Shown here: positions 1-6,263 of the stretch, piece after piece
Layout of the letters: each line of letters begins with the position of its first letter
Position numbering within the stretch: the first letter of the stretch is position 1
Assembly (NCBI GenBank): GCA_023403475.1
Contig: JAEYEL010000144.1
Span: 1 to 23,061, forward strand
Source: Actinomycetes bacterium
GTDB taxonomy: Bacteria; Actinomycetota; Coriobacteriia; Coriobacteriales; Eggerthellaceae
Direction: 5' to 3'
DNA: 23,061 nt
Notes under the pieces: model-generated
Databases searched by the model: none
What the model was told of the DNA's origin: nothing
What the model saw: the letters and a program-made list of their open reading frames with translations, nothing else
Translations under genes and position numbers: made by a program

Positions 1-611
1 TTAATGTCGGAGTGAACAACCGCATCGTAGTAATCAACTGCTTGATCCAAAGCAATCTCATTGCGCATATCCACCGCTTGCGGCCATCCGCCTCGACACA
101 CAAGGAAAGCCAGACGGTCGATACTCAGATTGGAACCTCCGTCAATTTCCGTATTTCCTTCAATCAGGTCTTTTATGCTGACCTCACCTGTTGAATCCCC
201 CGATTCGTATAAACTCATAGGTCGCATGGTCAGCCAGGTAAAACGACCTATTCCAGAGTGCGTAATCTCCTTGGTGTCGGCGGGAACAGCGGAACCGGTG
301 AGAACAAACTGTCCAAGTTCACCACGATGGTCAACCTCAAAACGGATAGCATCCCAAAGTTTTGGGGCAAGCTGCCATTCGTCAATCAGTCTCGGCGTTG
401 CCCCCTTTAACAGTCGTTTGGGGTTCACCTCGGACATAGTAATATTTTGCTCTTTCTTTTCTGGGTCATCCATATACAAAATACTGGCAGCGAGCTGTTC
501 GGCAGTTGTAGTTTTACCGCACCACTTGGGACCTTCAATCAGCACCGCACCTTTGCCTTCCAACTTCCGTTTCAGAATATCGTCGGCAATTCTTTTCCTG
601 TAGTTTTTCAT
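1..611 (-). CDS. DUF4143/AAA_14-type ATPase, partial (C-terminus beyond window)
   Basis: Reading the minus strand from an ATG at 611 gives an uninterrupted frame of 203 codons that runs off the window edge, so the protein is truncated only by the window. It begins MKNYRKRIADDILKRKLEGK. A Walker A motif, GPKWCGKT, lies at residues 27-34 and a Walker B-like LIDEWQ near residue 77, followed by a sensor-like VLTGSAVP. This order is typical of the AAA_14 plus DUF4143 ATP-binding proteins, usually about 400-450 residues; their function is poorly known, and a regulatory, toxin-antitoxin or defence role has been suggested. GAAGCGAGG about 8 bases upstream of the ATG is a weak ribosome binding site. 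The promoter side carries two 23-bp direct repeats. It has the same general family assignment as the gene at 17019-18392 but a different sequence. The family call is fairly secure; the role is not known. Confidence 0.85.
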   Translation of the reverse strand, partial: MKNYRKRIADDILKRKLEGKGAVLIEGPKWCGKTTTAEQLAASILYMDDPEKKEQNITMSEVNPKRLLKGATPRLIDEWQLAPKLWDAIRFEVDHRGELGQFVLTGSAVPADTKEITHSGIGRFTWLTMRPMSLYESGDSTGEVSIKDLIEGNTEIDGGSNLSIDRLAFLVCRGGWPQAVDMRNEIALDQAVDYYDAVVHSDI

Positions 612-675
612 TCGGAATGCCTCGCTTCCATTCACGCTATCTTTTTATACACCGCAATTATGAATTCTACAATAA

Positions 676-721
676 TTTTCCGACGATTGGCGAAATATTT
701 TTCCGACGATTAGCGACAAAT
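676..721 (-). repeat. Two direct repeats of 23 bp upstream of the DUF4143 gene
   Basis: The core CCGACGATTRGCGA occurs at 680 and again at 703, with a period of 23 bp. The unit is roughly TTTTCCGACGATTGGCGAAA. The pair lies 65-110 bp upstream of the minus-strand start at 611. On that strand a -10-like TAGAAT follows the repeats, so they sit where an operator or upstream activator site would be. Confidence 0.75.
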
Positions 722-732
722 AAATACCTAAG

Positions 733-885
733 TTGGCTGTAAATCAATCTGGCGTTTGGCAGGTTGAACTTGTCAAGATTCTGCTTCCTTCGATTGGCGC
801 TTCCAAAGACGGAAATCCGGGCTTCCGTGTCTACGAAGACTTTAGCAGCAAGCAGGTTGCACTAGCCAAGCTTCTGCTTTTCTGA
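733..885 (+). pseudogene. Possible remnant of a protein-coding gene
   Basis: The frame from TTG 733 to TGA 883-885 encodes about 50 residues of balanced, protein-like composition (LLPSIGASKDGNPGFRVYED is part). It is closed upstream by a stop at 721-723, has no Shine-Dalgarno sequence, and is followed in another frame by further protein-like text. I do not recognise the family. It could also be a chance open frame. Confidence 0.25.
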
Positions 886-1124
886 AAATCTGAAAATCTG
901 GCAAGATTCGTATCAGTTTGGCGGTGCGAGTACCGTCACTATCGATGGCGCTATTCAAACACCCATTTCGAGCTTTTGCCTTTTTAGGTGCGAAGCGTAT
1001 CTGCCCCCTTTTTTCTTCCCCCGGCATTTCAGCAGAAGCGGAAGGGGGTTCGGCGTGGTACGGCCTGGCGGGGTCGATGGGATATCCCGGTTTGTCATGA
1101 ATCCGAAAGGCCCTTCTGTTCGCT

Positions 1125-1202
1125 GGCCTATAATGGCTCAAGTTGGCCTATAATGGCTCAAGTTGACCTATAATGGCTCAAGTTGGCCTATAATGGCTCA
1201 AA
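1125..1202 (+). repeat. 20-bp tandem repeat, four copies, each containing TATAAT
   Basis: The unit GGCCTATAATGGCTCAAGTT starts at 1125, 1145, 1165 and 1185. The third copy has GACC for GGCC and the fourth diverges after 18 bases. The array ends 23 bp before the ATG at 1226. Each copy contains a perfect -10 hexamer (the last at 1189-1194) within an imperfect dyad, TTGRCC-TATAAT-GGCTCAA. The 20-bp period is close to two helical turns, so successive copies lie on about the same DNA face. It is a strong candidate for an operator array controlling the downstream gene. Confidence 0.9.
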
Positions 1203-1225
1203 GCATTGAAACGGGGAGATGATTT

Positions 1226-2617
1226 ATGACGCTTGAAGAGTTGCGCTTGCGCTTAGATCAAGGCGAGGGCGTGTCGTTGGAGTTTAAACGATGCGGAAGC
1301 AAGCCCGAAAAGGACGTTTTCGAAACGATTTGCTCGTTTGCGAACAGACAAGGCGGGGACATTTTTCTCGGAATAAACGACGACGGGTCGATTGCCGGCA
1401 TAGATAAAGATCGAATAGTCGAAATCCAGCGAAACATAGTTAATGTTGTGAACAATCAAAATGTTTTCAACGTTGCACCTGCTGTGGAAGTCGAGAGCGT
1501 CGACTACGGCGAAGCTGCAGTTCTGCGAATCTGGGTGCCTTTTGGGCCGAGCGTCTATCGTTTTAAGGGAGAGGTTTACGACCGCGTGGGCGATGTGGAC
1601 GTTCGTCTTAAAAGCGATGCGCAAATATCCGGGCTCTACATTCGCAAACAGGATTATTTCTCCGAAAGAAAGGTATACCCTTTTCTTCGTATGGATGATT
1701 TGCGCGATGATCTGTTTCCCCGCATCAGACTGCTCGCAGAAAGCCGGAGAACCGGTCATCCTTGGTTGGGCTTGAGCAACGAGGAGCTACTTAAAAGTGC
1801 AGGTCTTTACATTCGCGATCCCGAAACAGGCATGGAAGGTTTCACGCGTGCCGCCGCGCTTCTTGTTGGAACCGACGAGGCTATCGCGAGCGTATGTCCT
1901 GCGTATAGGACAGATGCGGTTGTAAGAATTCAGGACAAGGATCGATATGACGATCGGTTGACGGTGAAGACCAATCTTATAGACGCCTACGACCAGCTTC
2001 TCGAGTTCATGCAAAAACATCTCCCCGACCGCTTCTATCTCGAGGGCGTTCAAAACGTGAGCATTCGGGATGTGATATGCCGCGAGCTAGTTGCCAATAG
2101 TTTGATGCATCGGGAATACAGTAGTACTTTACCTGCGCAGATTTTTATCGAAGGCGATGGGGTTCGCACTGTCAATGCAAGTCGCTCGGTCTTTTCGGGA
2201 AAGATTACTCTCGATAGTTTTAGCCCCCGCCCGAAAAATCCTCTGATTGAGGGATTCTTCGCTCAAATAGGTCGCGCTGAAGAACTCGGCAGCGGCACGC
2301 GTATCCTGTTTAAGTACGCGCCAATTTATTCTGGCTCAGAGCCTGTGCTTGAAGAGGGCGACGTTTTTCAGGCTTTTGTTTCCTCTCCCGATATCCGGGA
2401 GATTCCTGGGTCAAAGGAGCACTCTGATGCGGGCAGGCGAGCGGTCGATGATGCGATTGCTCGGTTGCTCGACGCCAACGGTTACGCTACCGTGTCTGGG
2501 GTGATGCAGGCATCAGGGGCGTCTAGGAGGACCGTCAGCAGAAGATTTGCCCAGATGACGGCAAATGGCGTTCTGAAGGCCGAAGGTGCTACCCGCAACA
2601 GGCGATATGTTCGGTAA
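1226..2617 (+). CDS. AlbA_2/Schlafen-domain ATPase, RecG-like putative transcriptional regulator
   Basis: The 463-residue protein starts at an ATG preceded by GGGGAG at suitable spacing. The N-terminus (about residues 10-130) matches the Schlafen AlbA_2 domain: GVSLEFKRCG, then ETICSFANRQGGDIFLGIND. Residues about 270-390 look like the HATPase_c_4 domain often fused to it: RDVICRELVANSLMHREYS and, later, IGRAEELGSGTRI. The last 60 residues form a predicted winged helix with VSGVMQASGASRRTVSRRF. Such proteins are usually annotated as ATP-dependent DNA helicase RecG-related or as transcriptional regulators; they lack helicase motifs, so the RecG name is misleading. Some family members take part in phage defence. 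The four-copy repeat directly upstream suggests autoregulation by the DNA-binding tail. The domain call is secure, the biological role open. Confidence 0.85.
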   Translation: MTLEELRLRLDQGEGVSLEFKRCGSKPEKDVFETICSFANRQGGDIFLGINDDGSIAGIDKDRIVEIQRNIVNVVNNQNVFNVAPAVEVESVDYGEAAVLRIWVPFGPSVYRFKGEVYDRVGDVDVRLKSDAQISGLYIRKQDYFSERKVYPFLRMDDLRDDLFPRIRLLAESRRTGHPWLGLSNEELLKSAGLYIRDPETGMEGFTRAAALLVGTDEAIASVCPAYRTDAVVRIQDKDRYDDRLTVKTNLIDAYDQLLEFMQKHLPDRFYLEGVQNVSIRDVICRELVANSLMHREYSSTLPAQIFIEGDGVRTVNASRSVFSGKITLDSFSPRPKNPLIEGFFAQIGRAEELGSGTRILFKYAPIYSGSEPVLEEGDVFQAFVSSPDIREIPGSKEHSDAGRRAVDDAIARLLDANGYATVSGVMQASGASRRTVSRRFAQMTANGVLKAEGATRNRRYVR

Positions 2618-2917
2618 AGTTGGCGGGGCTTGTAGGATAGGCGATCGTTACGTTGCTTGTTTGCCTTATGCGCCTTGCGGTCAAGCGATTTCGCGTTGCA
2701 GGTTTGACTATCTTATTGCACCTTCAACAAGATCGACGATGGCGTAGTCGTCTATGCCCCGTGATGTGCGGGTGAATCGCTATGCGATGGGTTTTGCTCA
2801 ACTGCCGTTATCCTTCTTTTTGCTGAGATTTATACAATTACTATAGTTGCTATAATTACGATAGCTGCTACAATTGCTACAGTTGCTACAACGAATCGAT
2901 TCGAAGGGCGTGCGAAT
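2618..2917. other. 300-bp intergenic region between two ATPase genes
   Basis: No gene is visible. The first 200 bp show no clear structure. The last part holds a 9-bp tandem repeat (2833-2895) and the ribosome binding site of the next gene. Long minus-strand frames entering here (for example one coding SNC/SNY tripeptides) are products of the repeat read in antisense. Confidence 0.6.
2833..2895 (+). repeat. 9-bp tandem repeat, seven degenerate copies, in a promoter region
   Basis: Units of consensus TAYARTTRC begin at 2833, 2842, 2851, 2860, 2869, 2878 and 2887. The third unit contains a perfect TATAAT (2851-2856) and others give TATAGT or TACAAT, so the array is a ladder of -10-like hexamers at 9-bp spacing. 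It ends 22 bp before the ATG at 2918. Such arrays are prone to slipped-strand copy-number change. Confidence 0.85.
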
Positions 2918-4042
2918 ATGGTTGGTGCAAAGTTGGTGAATCCGTTCAAGCCGACGGCAGGGGCGGAACCGCCTGTTCTTATCGGCCGCGATAAGGTGAT
3001 TGACGATTTTTCCGACGGTCTTGACGAAGGGGTTGGCGCTCCTGCGCGACTCATGCGCATTACTGGGCCTCGCGGGTCGGGGAAAACGGTTCTCCTGACC
3101 GAACTTGGCGATATCGCGCGGAAGCGCGGTTGGACGGTCGTGGATGAAACGGCGGGCGAGAACCTCTGCTCCAACATGGTGGCGGCTCTTGCACGCGACT
3201 CTTCTGGTGCCAGCATTTCGGCCGACTTCGACATGGGTGTGGTAAAGGTGCATGCGGGCGCCAAGAAGGAGGAAGGCTCGTCTCTTCGCGAAGCTCTGAA
3301 AAAAGCCACTGAAAAGCTGGGTGGCAATCCCGTTGGTTTGCTTGTCACCGTTGACGAGGTGCAGGATGCGAAAGAGTCCGACATGCGCGATCTGGCGGCG
3401 GCTGTTCAGCATCTTATCAGAGAAAAGCGAAACATCGCCTTCGTTTTCGCTGGCATTACAACGGGCGTGATGGATTTGGTCAGCGGTCAAGCGCTTACGT
3501 TTTTGCGCCGTGCCAAAGCAGAAGAGCTCGATTCCATCCCTCTTGACGAGGTGTCATGCGCTTTGCGGTCAACCATCGAGAAGTCGGGGATGTCCATCGA
3601 AGACGAGGCCCTTGCGAAAGCGACGGAGGCTACTGCAGGATATGCGTACCTTATTCAGCTTGTGGGCTACCATGTTTGGCGGATGGGAAAGCGCCATGCG
3701 CAGCAATCGAAGGAAATCGATGTTGGTGATGTTGAGTTCGGCGTCAAGGAGGCCATGCGTGACTTCAATACGACGGTTCACGAACCCGCGCTTGCGGGTT
3801 TGCCTCTGCACGCTATGGAATACGTGATTGCGATGTCGCAAGATGCGGGGGTCTCCAGAACATCTGCCGTCGCTGAGAGGATTGGTGTTGCGCCAAGCTC
3901 CCTCACGTCGTATCGTCGTCTGCTCATCAATCGGCAGATCGTCGAGTCTGCAGCGCGCGGGTTCGTGGCGTTTTCCATACCTTACATGCGTGAATACGTG
4001 CGCGCTAATCGAGAGGACTTGCTTGCTCGTTACGGGGTGTGA
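2918..4042 (+). CDS. ORC/AAA-type ATP-binding protein with winged-helix C-terminus
   Basis: The 374-residue protein starts at ATG 2918 with GAAGGG about 9 bases upstream. It opens with NPFKPTAGAEPPVLIGRD, the leader and box found just before the P-loop in ORC/Cdc6-like and STAND-like ATPases. The Walker A motif is GPRGSGKT (residues 50-57) and Walker B is LLVTVDEVQD with Asp146-Glu147. A sensor-like stretch, AFVFAGITTGVMD, follows. The C-terminal third contains a winged-helix-like segment, GVSRTSAVAERIGVAPSSLTSYRR. There is no signal peptide or membrane segment, so it is cytosolic. Similar ATPases are common single genes in Actinomycetota with no settled function; a regulatory or defence role is inference. 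It is separated from the AlbA_2 gene by 300 bp and has its own repeat-containing promoter region. Confidence 0.8.
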   Translation: MVGAKLVNPFKPTAGAEPPVLIGRDKVIDDFSDGLDEGVGAPARLMRITGPRGSGKTVLLTELGDIARKRGWTVVDETAGENLCSNMVAALARDSSGASISADFDMGVVKVHAGAKKEEGSSLREALKKATEKLGGNPVGLLVTVDEVQDAKESDMRDLAAAVQHLIREKRNIAFVFAGITTGVMDLVSGQALTFLRRAKAEELDSIPLDEVSCALRSTIEKSGMSIEDEALAKATEATAGYAYLIQLVGYHVWRMGKRHAQQSKEIDVGDVEFGVKEAMRDFNTTVHEPALAGLPLHAMEYVIAMSQDAGVSRTSAVAERIGVAPSSLTSYRRLLINRQIVESAARGFVAFSIPYMREYVRANREDLLARYGV

Positions 4043-4241
4043 GGTCCGGGCGATGAAGGGACGCTGGGTTCAAAGTACGGGATACAAGGCATAAGGGGTT
4101 TGCATGCACAAAGATCAGCTGCATCGCACTCTGGCTACACATCTTGCGATGACGCGACCTAGCACAAAAGGATTCTAGCAATTTTCCAGCTAGCACAGAA
4201 AATAGGGGATGCTATGAGCAGCACCTCGTCCGCCAAGGTGC

Positions 4242-4288
4242 GAGAAAAAGACGAACGCCCCCCGAACCGCAGTTCGGAGGGCGTTCGC
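4242..4288 (-). terminator. Rho-independent terminator of the tRNA-Ile/tRNA-Ala unit
   Basis: A long, nearly perfect inverted repeat (arms 4252-4267 and 4272-4287, loop CGCA) is followed on the minus strand by CTTTTTCTC. It lies 16 bp beyond the 3' end of tRNA-Ala, as expected for the terminator of this tRNA transcript. Confidence 0.85.
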
Positions 4289-4303
4289 GCGAGTATCCTA
4301 TGG

Positions 4304-4376
4304 TGGAGCATAGGGGGATCGAACCCCTGACCTCAGGCTTGCAAAGCCCGCGCTCTCCCAGCTGAGCTAATGCCCC
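4304..4376 (-). tRNA. tRNA-Ala(TGC)
   Basis: The minus strand reads GGGGCATTAGCTCAGCTGGG onward, with a full cloverleaf, a 7-bp acceptor stem (GGGGCAT/ATGCTCC) and discriminator A. The anticodon loop CTTTGCAAG gives anticodon TGC. The T loop GGTTCGATCC is canonical, and CCA is not encoded. It is 73 nt long. It follows tRNA-Ile, a pair more often seen in the 16S-23S rRNA spacer, but no rRNA gene is present here. Confidence 0.97.
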
Positions 4377-4383
4377 GAATATA

Positions 4384-4427
4384 ATAAACGCTCCACCGGC
4401 AAACTCGGCTCACGGTGGAGCGTTTAT
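4384..4427 (-). other. 15-bp perfect hairpin between tRNA-Ile and tRNA-Ala
   Basis: Arms 4384-4398 and 4413-4427 are exact inverse complements with a 14-nt loop. The hairpin sits in the 64-bp gap between the two tRNA genes. No U-tract follows on the minus strand, so it may be an RNase III-type processing stem or a weak internal terminator. Confidence 0.7.
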
Positions 4428-4440
4428 CGCGAGTAAATGG

Positions 4441-4514
<74 letters not shown>

Positions 4515-4532
4515 ACGAAAAAGTGCCTGAAC

Positions 4533-4562
4533 ATCTTATGCCAAACACAACCGTTAGGTCAA
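4533..4562 (-). promoter_or_regulatory. Promoter of the tRNA-Ile/tRNA-Ala unit
   Basis: On the minus strand TTGACC (4557-4562) and TAAGAT (4533-4538) are separated by 18 bp. The -10 box is 18 bp from the 5' end of tRNA-Ile. The sequence fits a housekeeping sigma-70-type promoter. Confidence 0.75.
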
Positions 4563-4651
4563 GATATTTTTTTCTGGTATCATAAGTTGTGGCGAAAAAA
4601 GGTGCGAAAAGGTGCGAAAAAGTGCGAAGGGCGCTTGAGAAAGGAGCTGCT

Positions 4652-5152
4652 GTGGTTCCCGTGTATGTGCAGACTCTGATAGCTTCGACTGCTCCGTCTC
4701 CTTCGATTATTGTTTTAAGGCCGACCGAGAAAATGCAGAACGGAAAAGCGCGCATCGTTCCCATTTGGATTGGCGCGGTGGAGGCGGCTCATTTGGGCAT
4801 GGCCCTTGAAAACGCCCGCTGCTCGCGCCCTATGACACACGATCTGCTTCTCGATGCCCTCACGAATTTGGACGCGCGCGTCGATCACGCCTTGATTTCG
4901 GGAATGAAAGGGCCGGTGTTCTTCGCAAAGCTGGTGATATGCCAAGCAGGAAGGCTTATCGAGCTGGACGCGCGACCTTCCGATGCCATTTCGCTTGCAG
5001 TACGGCAAGGCGCTCCGCTGTTTATTGACGAGGAAACGCTTGAGAAGGGTTCTTTCCCGTTCGTGTTCAAAGGGGAATCGAGCGAAGAGGAAGAGATAGA
5101 CAGTTTCCGGTCTTTCCTCAACGATATCGCTCCCGAAGACTTCGAACTCTAA
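4652..5152 (+). CDS. Bifunctional nuclease family protein (BFN, DUF151)
   Basis: A longer frame opens at an ATG at 4589, but GTG 4652 is the better start: AAGGAG lies at 4641-4646, five bases upstream, and translation from it begins VPVYVQTLIAS, matching the usual start of this family (166 residues). Conserved features are VLRPTEKMQNGKARIVPIWIG, then a helix EAAHLGMALE, RPMTHDLLLDAL, and the signature ELDARPSDAISLAVRQGAPLF, all typical of DUF151. An acidic tail (GESSEEEEIDS) follows. Plant and bacterial members have reported RNase and DNase activity; others are hypothetical. The region between 4589 and 4652 is a short repeat (GGTGCGAAAA and variants) that is more plausibly leader than coding. 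The gene is divergent from the tRNA unit. A degenerate copy of its 3' end lies immediately downstream. Confidence 0.9.
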   Translation: MVPVYVQTLIASTAPSPSIIVLRPTEKMQNGKARIVPIWIGAVEAAHLGMALENARCSRPMTHDLLLDALTNLDARVDHALISGMKGPVFFAKLVICQAGRLIELDARPSDAISLAVRQGAPLFIDEETLEKGSFPFVFKGESSEEEEIDSFRSFLNDIAPEDFEL

Positions 5153-5193
5153 CGCTGTATAGCCCGAAGATTTCGAAATGTGACGCTGCTCTC
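5132..5193 (+). repeat. Degenerate 31-bp tandem duplication of the BFN gene 3' end
   Basis: CCCGAAGACTTCGAA at 5132 recurs as CCCGAAGATTTCGAA at 5163. The similarity continues through the stop codon and the following ACGCTG. The first copy encodes PEDFEL-stop; the second, in another frame because 31 is not a multiple of three, would read PEDFEM-stop. Confidence 0.75.
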
Positions 5194-5457
5194 CGCCTCA
5201 TTTTCCGTTGCGCGATTTCTTGCTGCGCAGAGAAAAGGGACGAGAAGTAGGGGCGTTGCGGTGTGAGCACTGCCCGACTTCGCCAAAAGCGGCGAAAAAG
5301 GCTCTCTTGCAGCACAGGGCTCTTTACGAGGATCTACGAGCTGGGCGACGGCCCGGTCGATTGCGAGGATCTACGAGCTGGGCGACGGCCCGGTCGATTG
5401 CGAGGGTCTACGAGCTGGGCGACGGCCCAGTCGCATATGCACTTTTACGGCAGAGAG
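5153..5457. other. 305-bp intergenic region between convergent genes, rich in repeats
   Basis: The region lies between the ends of the BFN gene (plus) and the TraX-family gene (minus). It contains the degenerate 3'-end copy, a 37-bp tandem triplet and part of a 13-bp duplication. Open frames here are created by the repeats. I see no convincing terminator with a U-tract. Confidence 0.6.
5328..5438. repeat. 37-bp tandem repeat, three copies
   Basis: Units start at 5328, 5365 and 5402. The first two are identical and the third differs at a few positions, mainly at its end. Each contains CTACGAGCTGGGCGACGGCC, with the small dyad GGGC-GACG-GCCC inside. Because 37 is not a multiple of three, the array reads through all frames and is unlikely to be coding. 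Confidence 0.9.
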
Positions 5458-5470
5458 TTACGGCAGAGAG
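5445..5470. repeat. 13-bp perfect tandem duplication at the TraX stop codon
   Basis: TTACGGCAGAGAG occurs at 5445-5457 and again at 5458-5470. The second copy includes the stop codon and last codons of the minus-strand gene ending at 5458. The duplication copies the gene terminus, stop included. Confidence 0.85.
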
Positions 5471-6198
5471 CCTGTTACGAGGATATGGGCAAGCCCAAGT
5501 ACGGCGATATGTGCAGGGTAGTAGGCGTAGAAAAGCCATTTCAGGGGGCGGCCTCTCCTGCCATTGTATGCGCTTATAAGGGGAATCGCCGCCGAGCATC
5601 CTGCGAAAGGGTAGAGAAGCGCGGGCAAAGCGGAAACGCCCGTTGAAACCATGTCGCTTAACGCGGGTAACCCGACTGAAGCTATGGCAAGACCGACGGG
5701 GGCAGCTATACCCCCTGCCTCTCCTCTCATGACTTTGAACATGAGAACCATCGCCACTCCCAGAAAGCCCCAGTCGCACAGAAGACTCGCCACGCACCCT
5801 CCTGCTGCGAGCATCCAGAACCCAATTCGGTTTTCCATATGGTCATGAGCGTGCAGAAGGCCAAGCCCTATAAGGAGCGTGAACAGGACGTTTCCGTTCG
5901 AATCGAGAAAGAGCGAATAGGGAATTTGGGAAACCAACGCGAACGCAAGCAGCCGTGCCGCATACTTCCTGACGCTTGAAGTGTGCGTATAGCCTTCAAC
6001 AAGAAGGAACGCCATGACGGGAAAGGTGATGCCGCCTGCTGCGAACAGGATGCATTCTATGGGAAAGGGAATAATCGACCCGAAAAGGTACGCAGCATGG
6101 TTGCACGTCATGCCGAAGATGGCGGCTAGTTTGAGGGCGAACGAAGAAAGCCCTGTGGGCGATAGGTTCCAATGATGTTTCCCGACGTGTTTTTCCAT
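5458..6198 (-). CDS. TraX-family integral membrane protein (putative acetyltransferase-like)
   Basis: This is a 246-residue, strongly hydrophobic protein with about seven or eight predicted membrane helices. It begins with a short soluble segment and then SSFALKLAAIFGMTCNHAAY. Family features are the MTCNHAAYLF region, the FPVMAFLLVEGYTHTSSVRKYAARLL loop (first 20 residues FPVMAFLLVEGYTHTSSVRK) and the terminal RPLKWLFYAYYPAHIAVLGL, a hallmark of TraX/acyltransferase-3-like proteins. In F plasmids TraX acetylates pilin. Chromosomal homologues in gut bacteria stand alone and their substrate is unknown. No conjugation genes are nearby, so a conjugal role is not supported here. The gene is divergent from the CPBP protease gene, 65 bp apart. 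Family call secure, function open. Confidence 0.88.
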   Translation of the reverse strand: MEKHVGKHHWNLSPTGLSSFALKLAAIFGMTCNHAAYLFGSIIPFPIECILFAAGGITFPVMAFLLVEGYTHTSSVRKYAARLLAFALVSQIPYSLFLDSNGNVLFTLLIGLGLLHAHDHMENRIGFWMLAAGGCVASLLCDWGFLGVAMVLMFKVMRGEAGGIAAPVGLAIASVGLPALSDMVSTGVSALPALLYPFAGCSAAIPLISAYNGRRGRPLKWLFYAYYPAHIAVLGLAHILVTGSLP

Positions 6199-6251
6199 GA
6201 ACGTTCGCAGCCTTCAACTGCCTTGCCGAAATGGTTCGATAGGATGTCGAT

Positions 6252-6257
6252 TATACT
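6252..6257 (+). promoter_or_regulatory. Putative -10 box of the CPBP gene, suggesting a leaderless mRNA
   Basis: TATACT at 6252-6257 ends six bases before the ATG at 6264. Transcription would therefore start at or next to the start codon, and no Shine-Dalgarno sequence is present. No good -35 box is seen at 16-18 bp spacing. Confidence 0.45.
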
Positions 6258-6263
6258 TCAATC

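Larger units (their letters stand above)
612..1225. other. 614-bp region without an intact gene; possible decayed coding sequence
   Basis: Besides the 23-bp repeats (676-721) and the 20-bp tandem array (1125-1202), this stretch has no gene I would defend. A short plus-strand frame at 733-885 (possible TTG start) translates to protein-like text containing QSGVWQVELVKILLPSIG and ends in TGA. A second frame shortly after reads SYQFGGASTVTIDGAIQTPI. Neither has a ribosome binding site, and they may be fragments of one degraded gene. Confidence 0.4.

Noticed and set aside
61..603. Plus-strand 180-residue frame
   Set aside because: Antisense of the partial DUF4143 gene, whose minus-strand translation has Walker A and B motifs.
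2798..3490. Minus-strand frame with SNC/SNY tripeptides
   Set aside because: Antisense of the ORC-like ATPase and its 9-bp repeat.
4589..4651. N-terminal extension of the BFN protein
   Set aside because: Made of a lysine-rich repeat leader; GTG 4652 has an AAGGAG site at 5 bp.
5208..5646. Plus-strand frames of 123 and 127 residues
   Set aside because: Created by the 37-bp repeats and by antisense of the TraX-family gene.
5458..6198. Conjugation or plasmid module inferred from TraX
   Set aside because: No relaxase, coupling protein or secretion genes nearby; TraX-family proteins are common in chromosomes.
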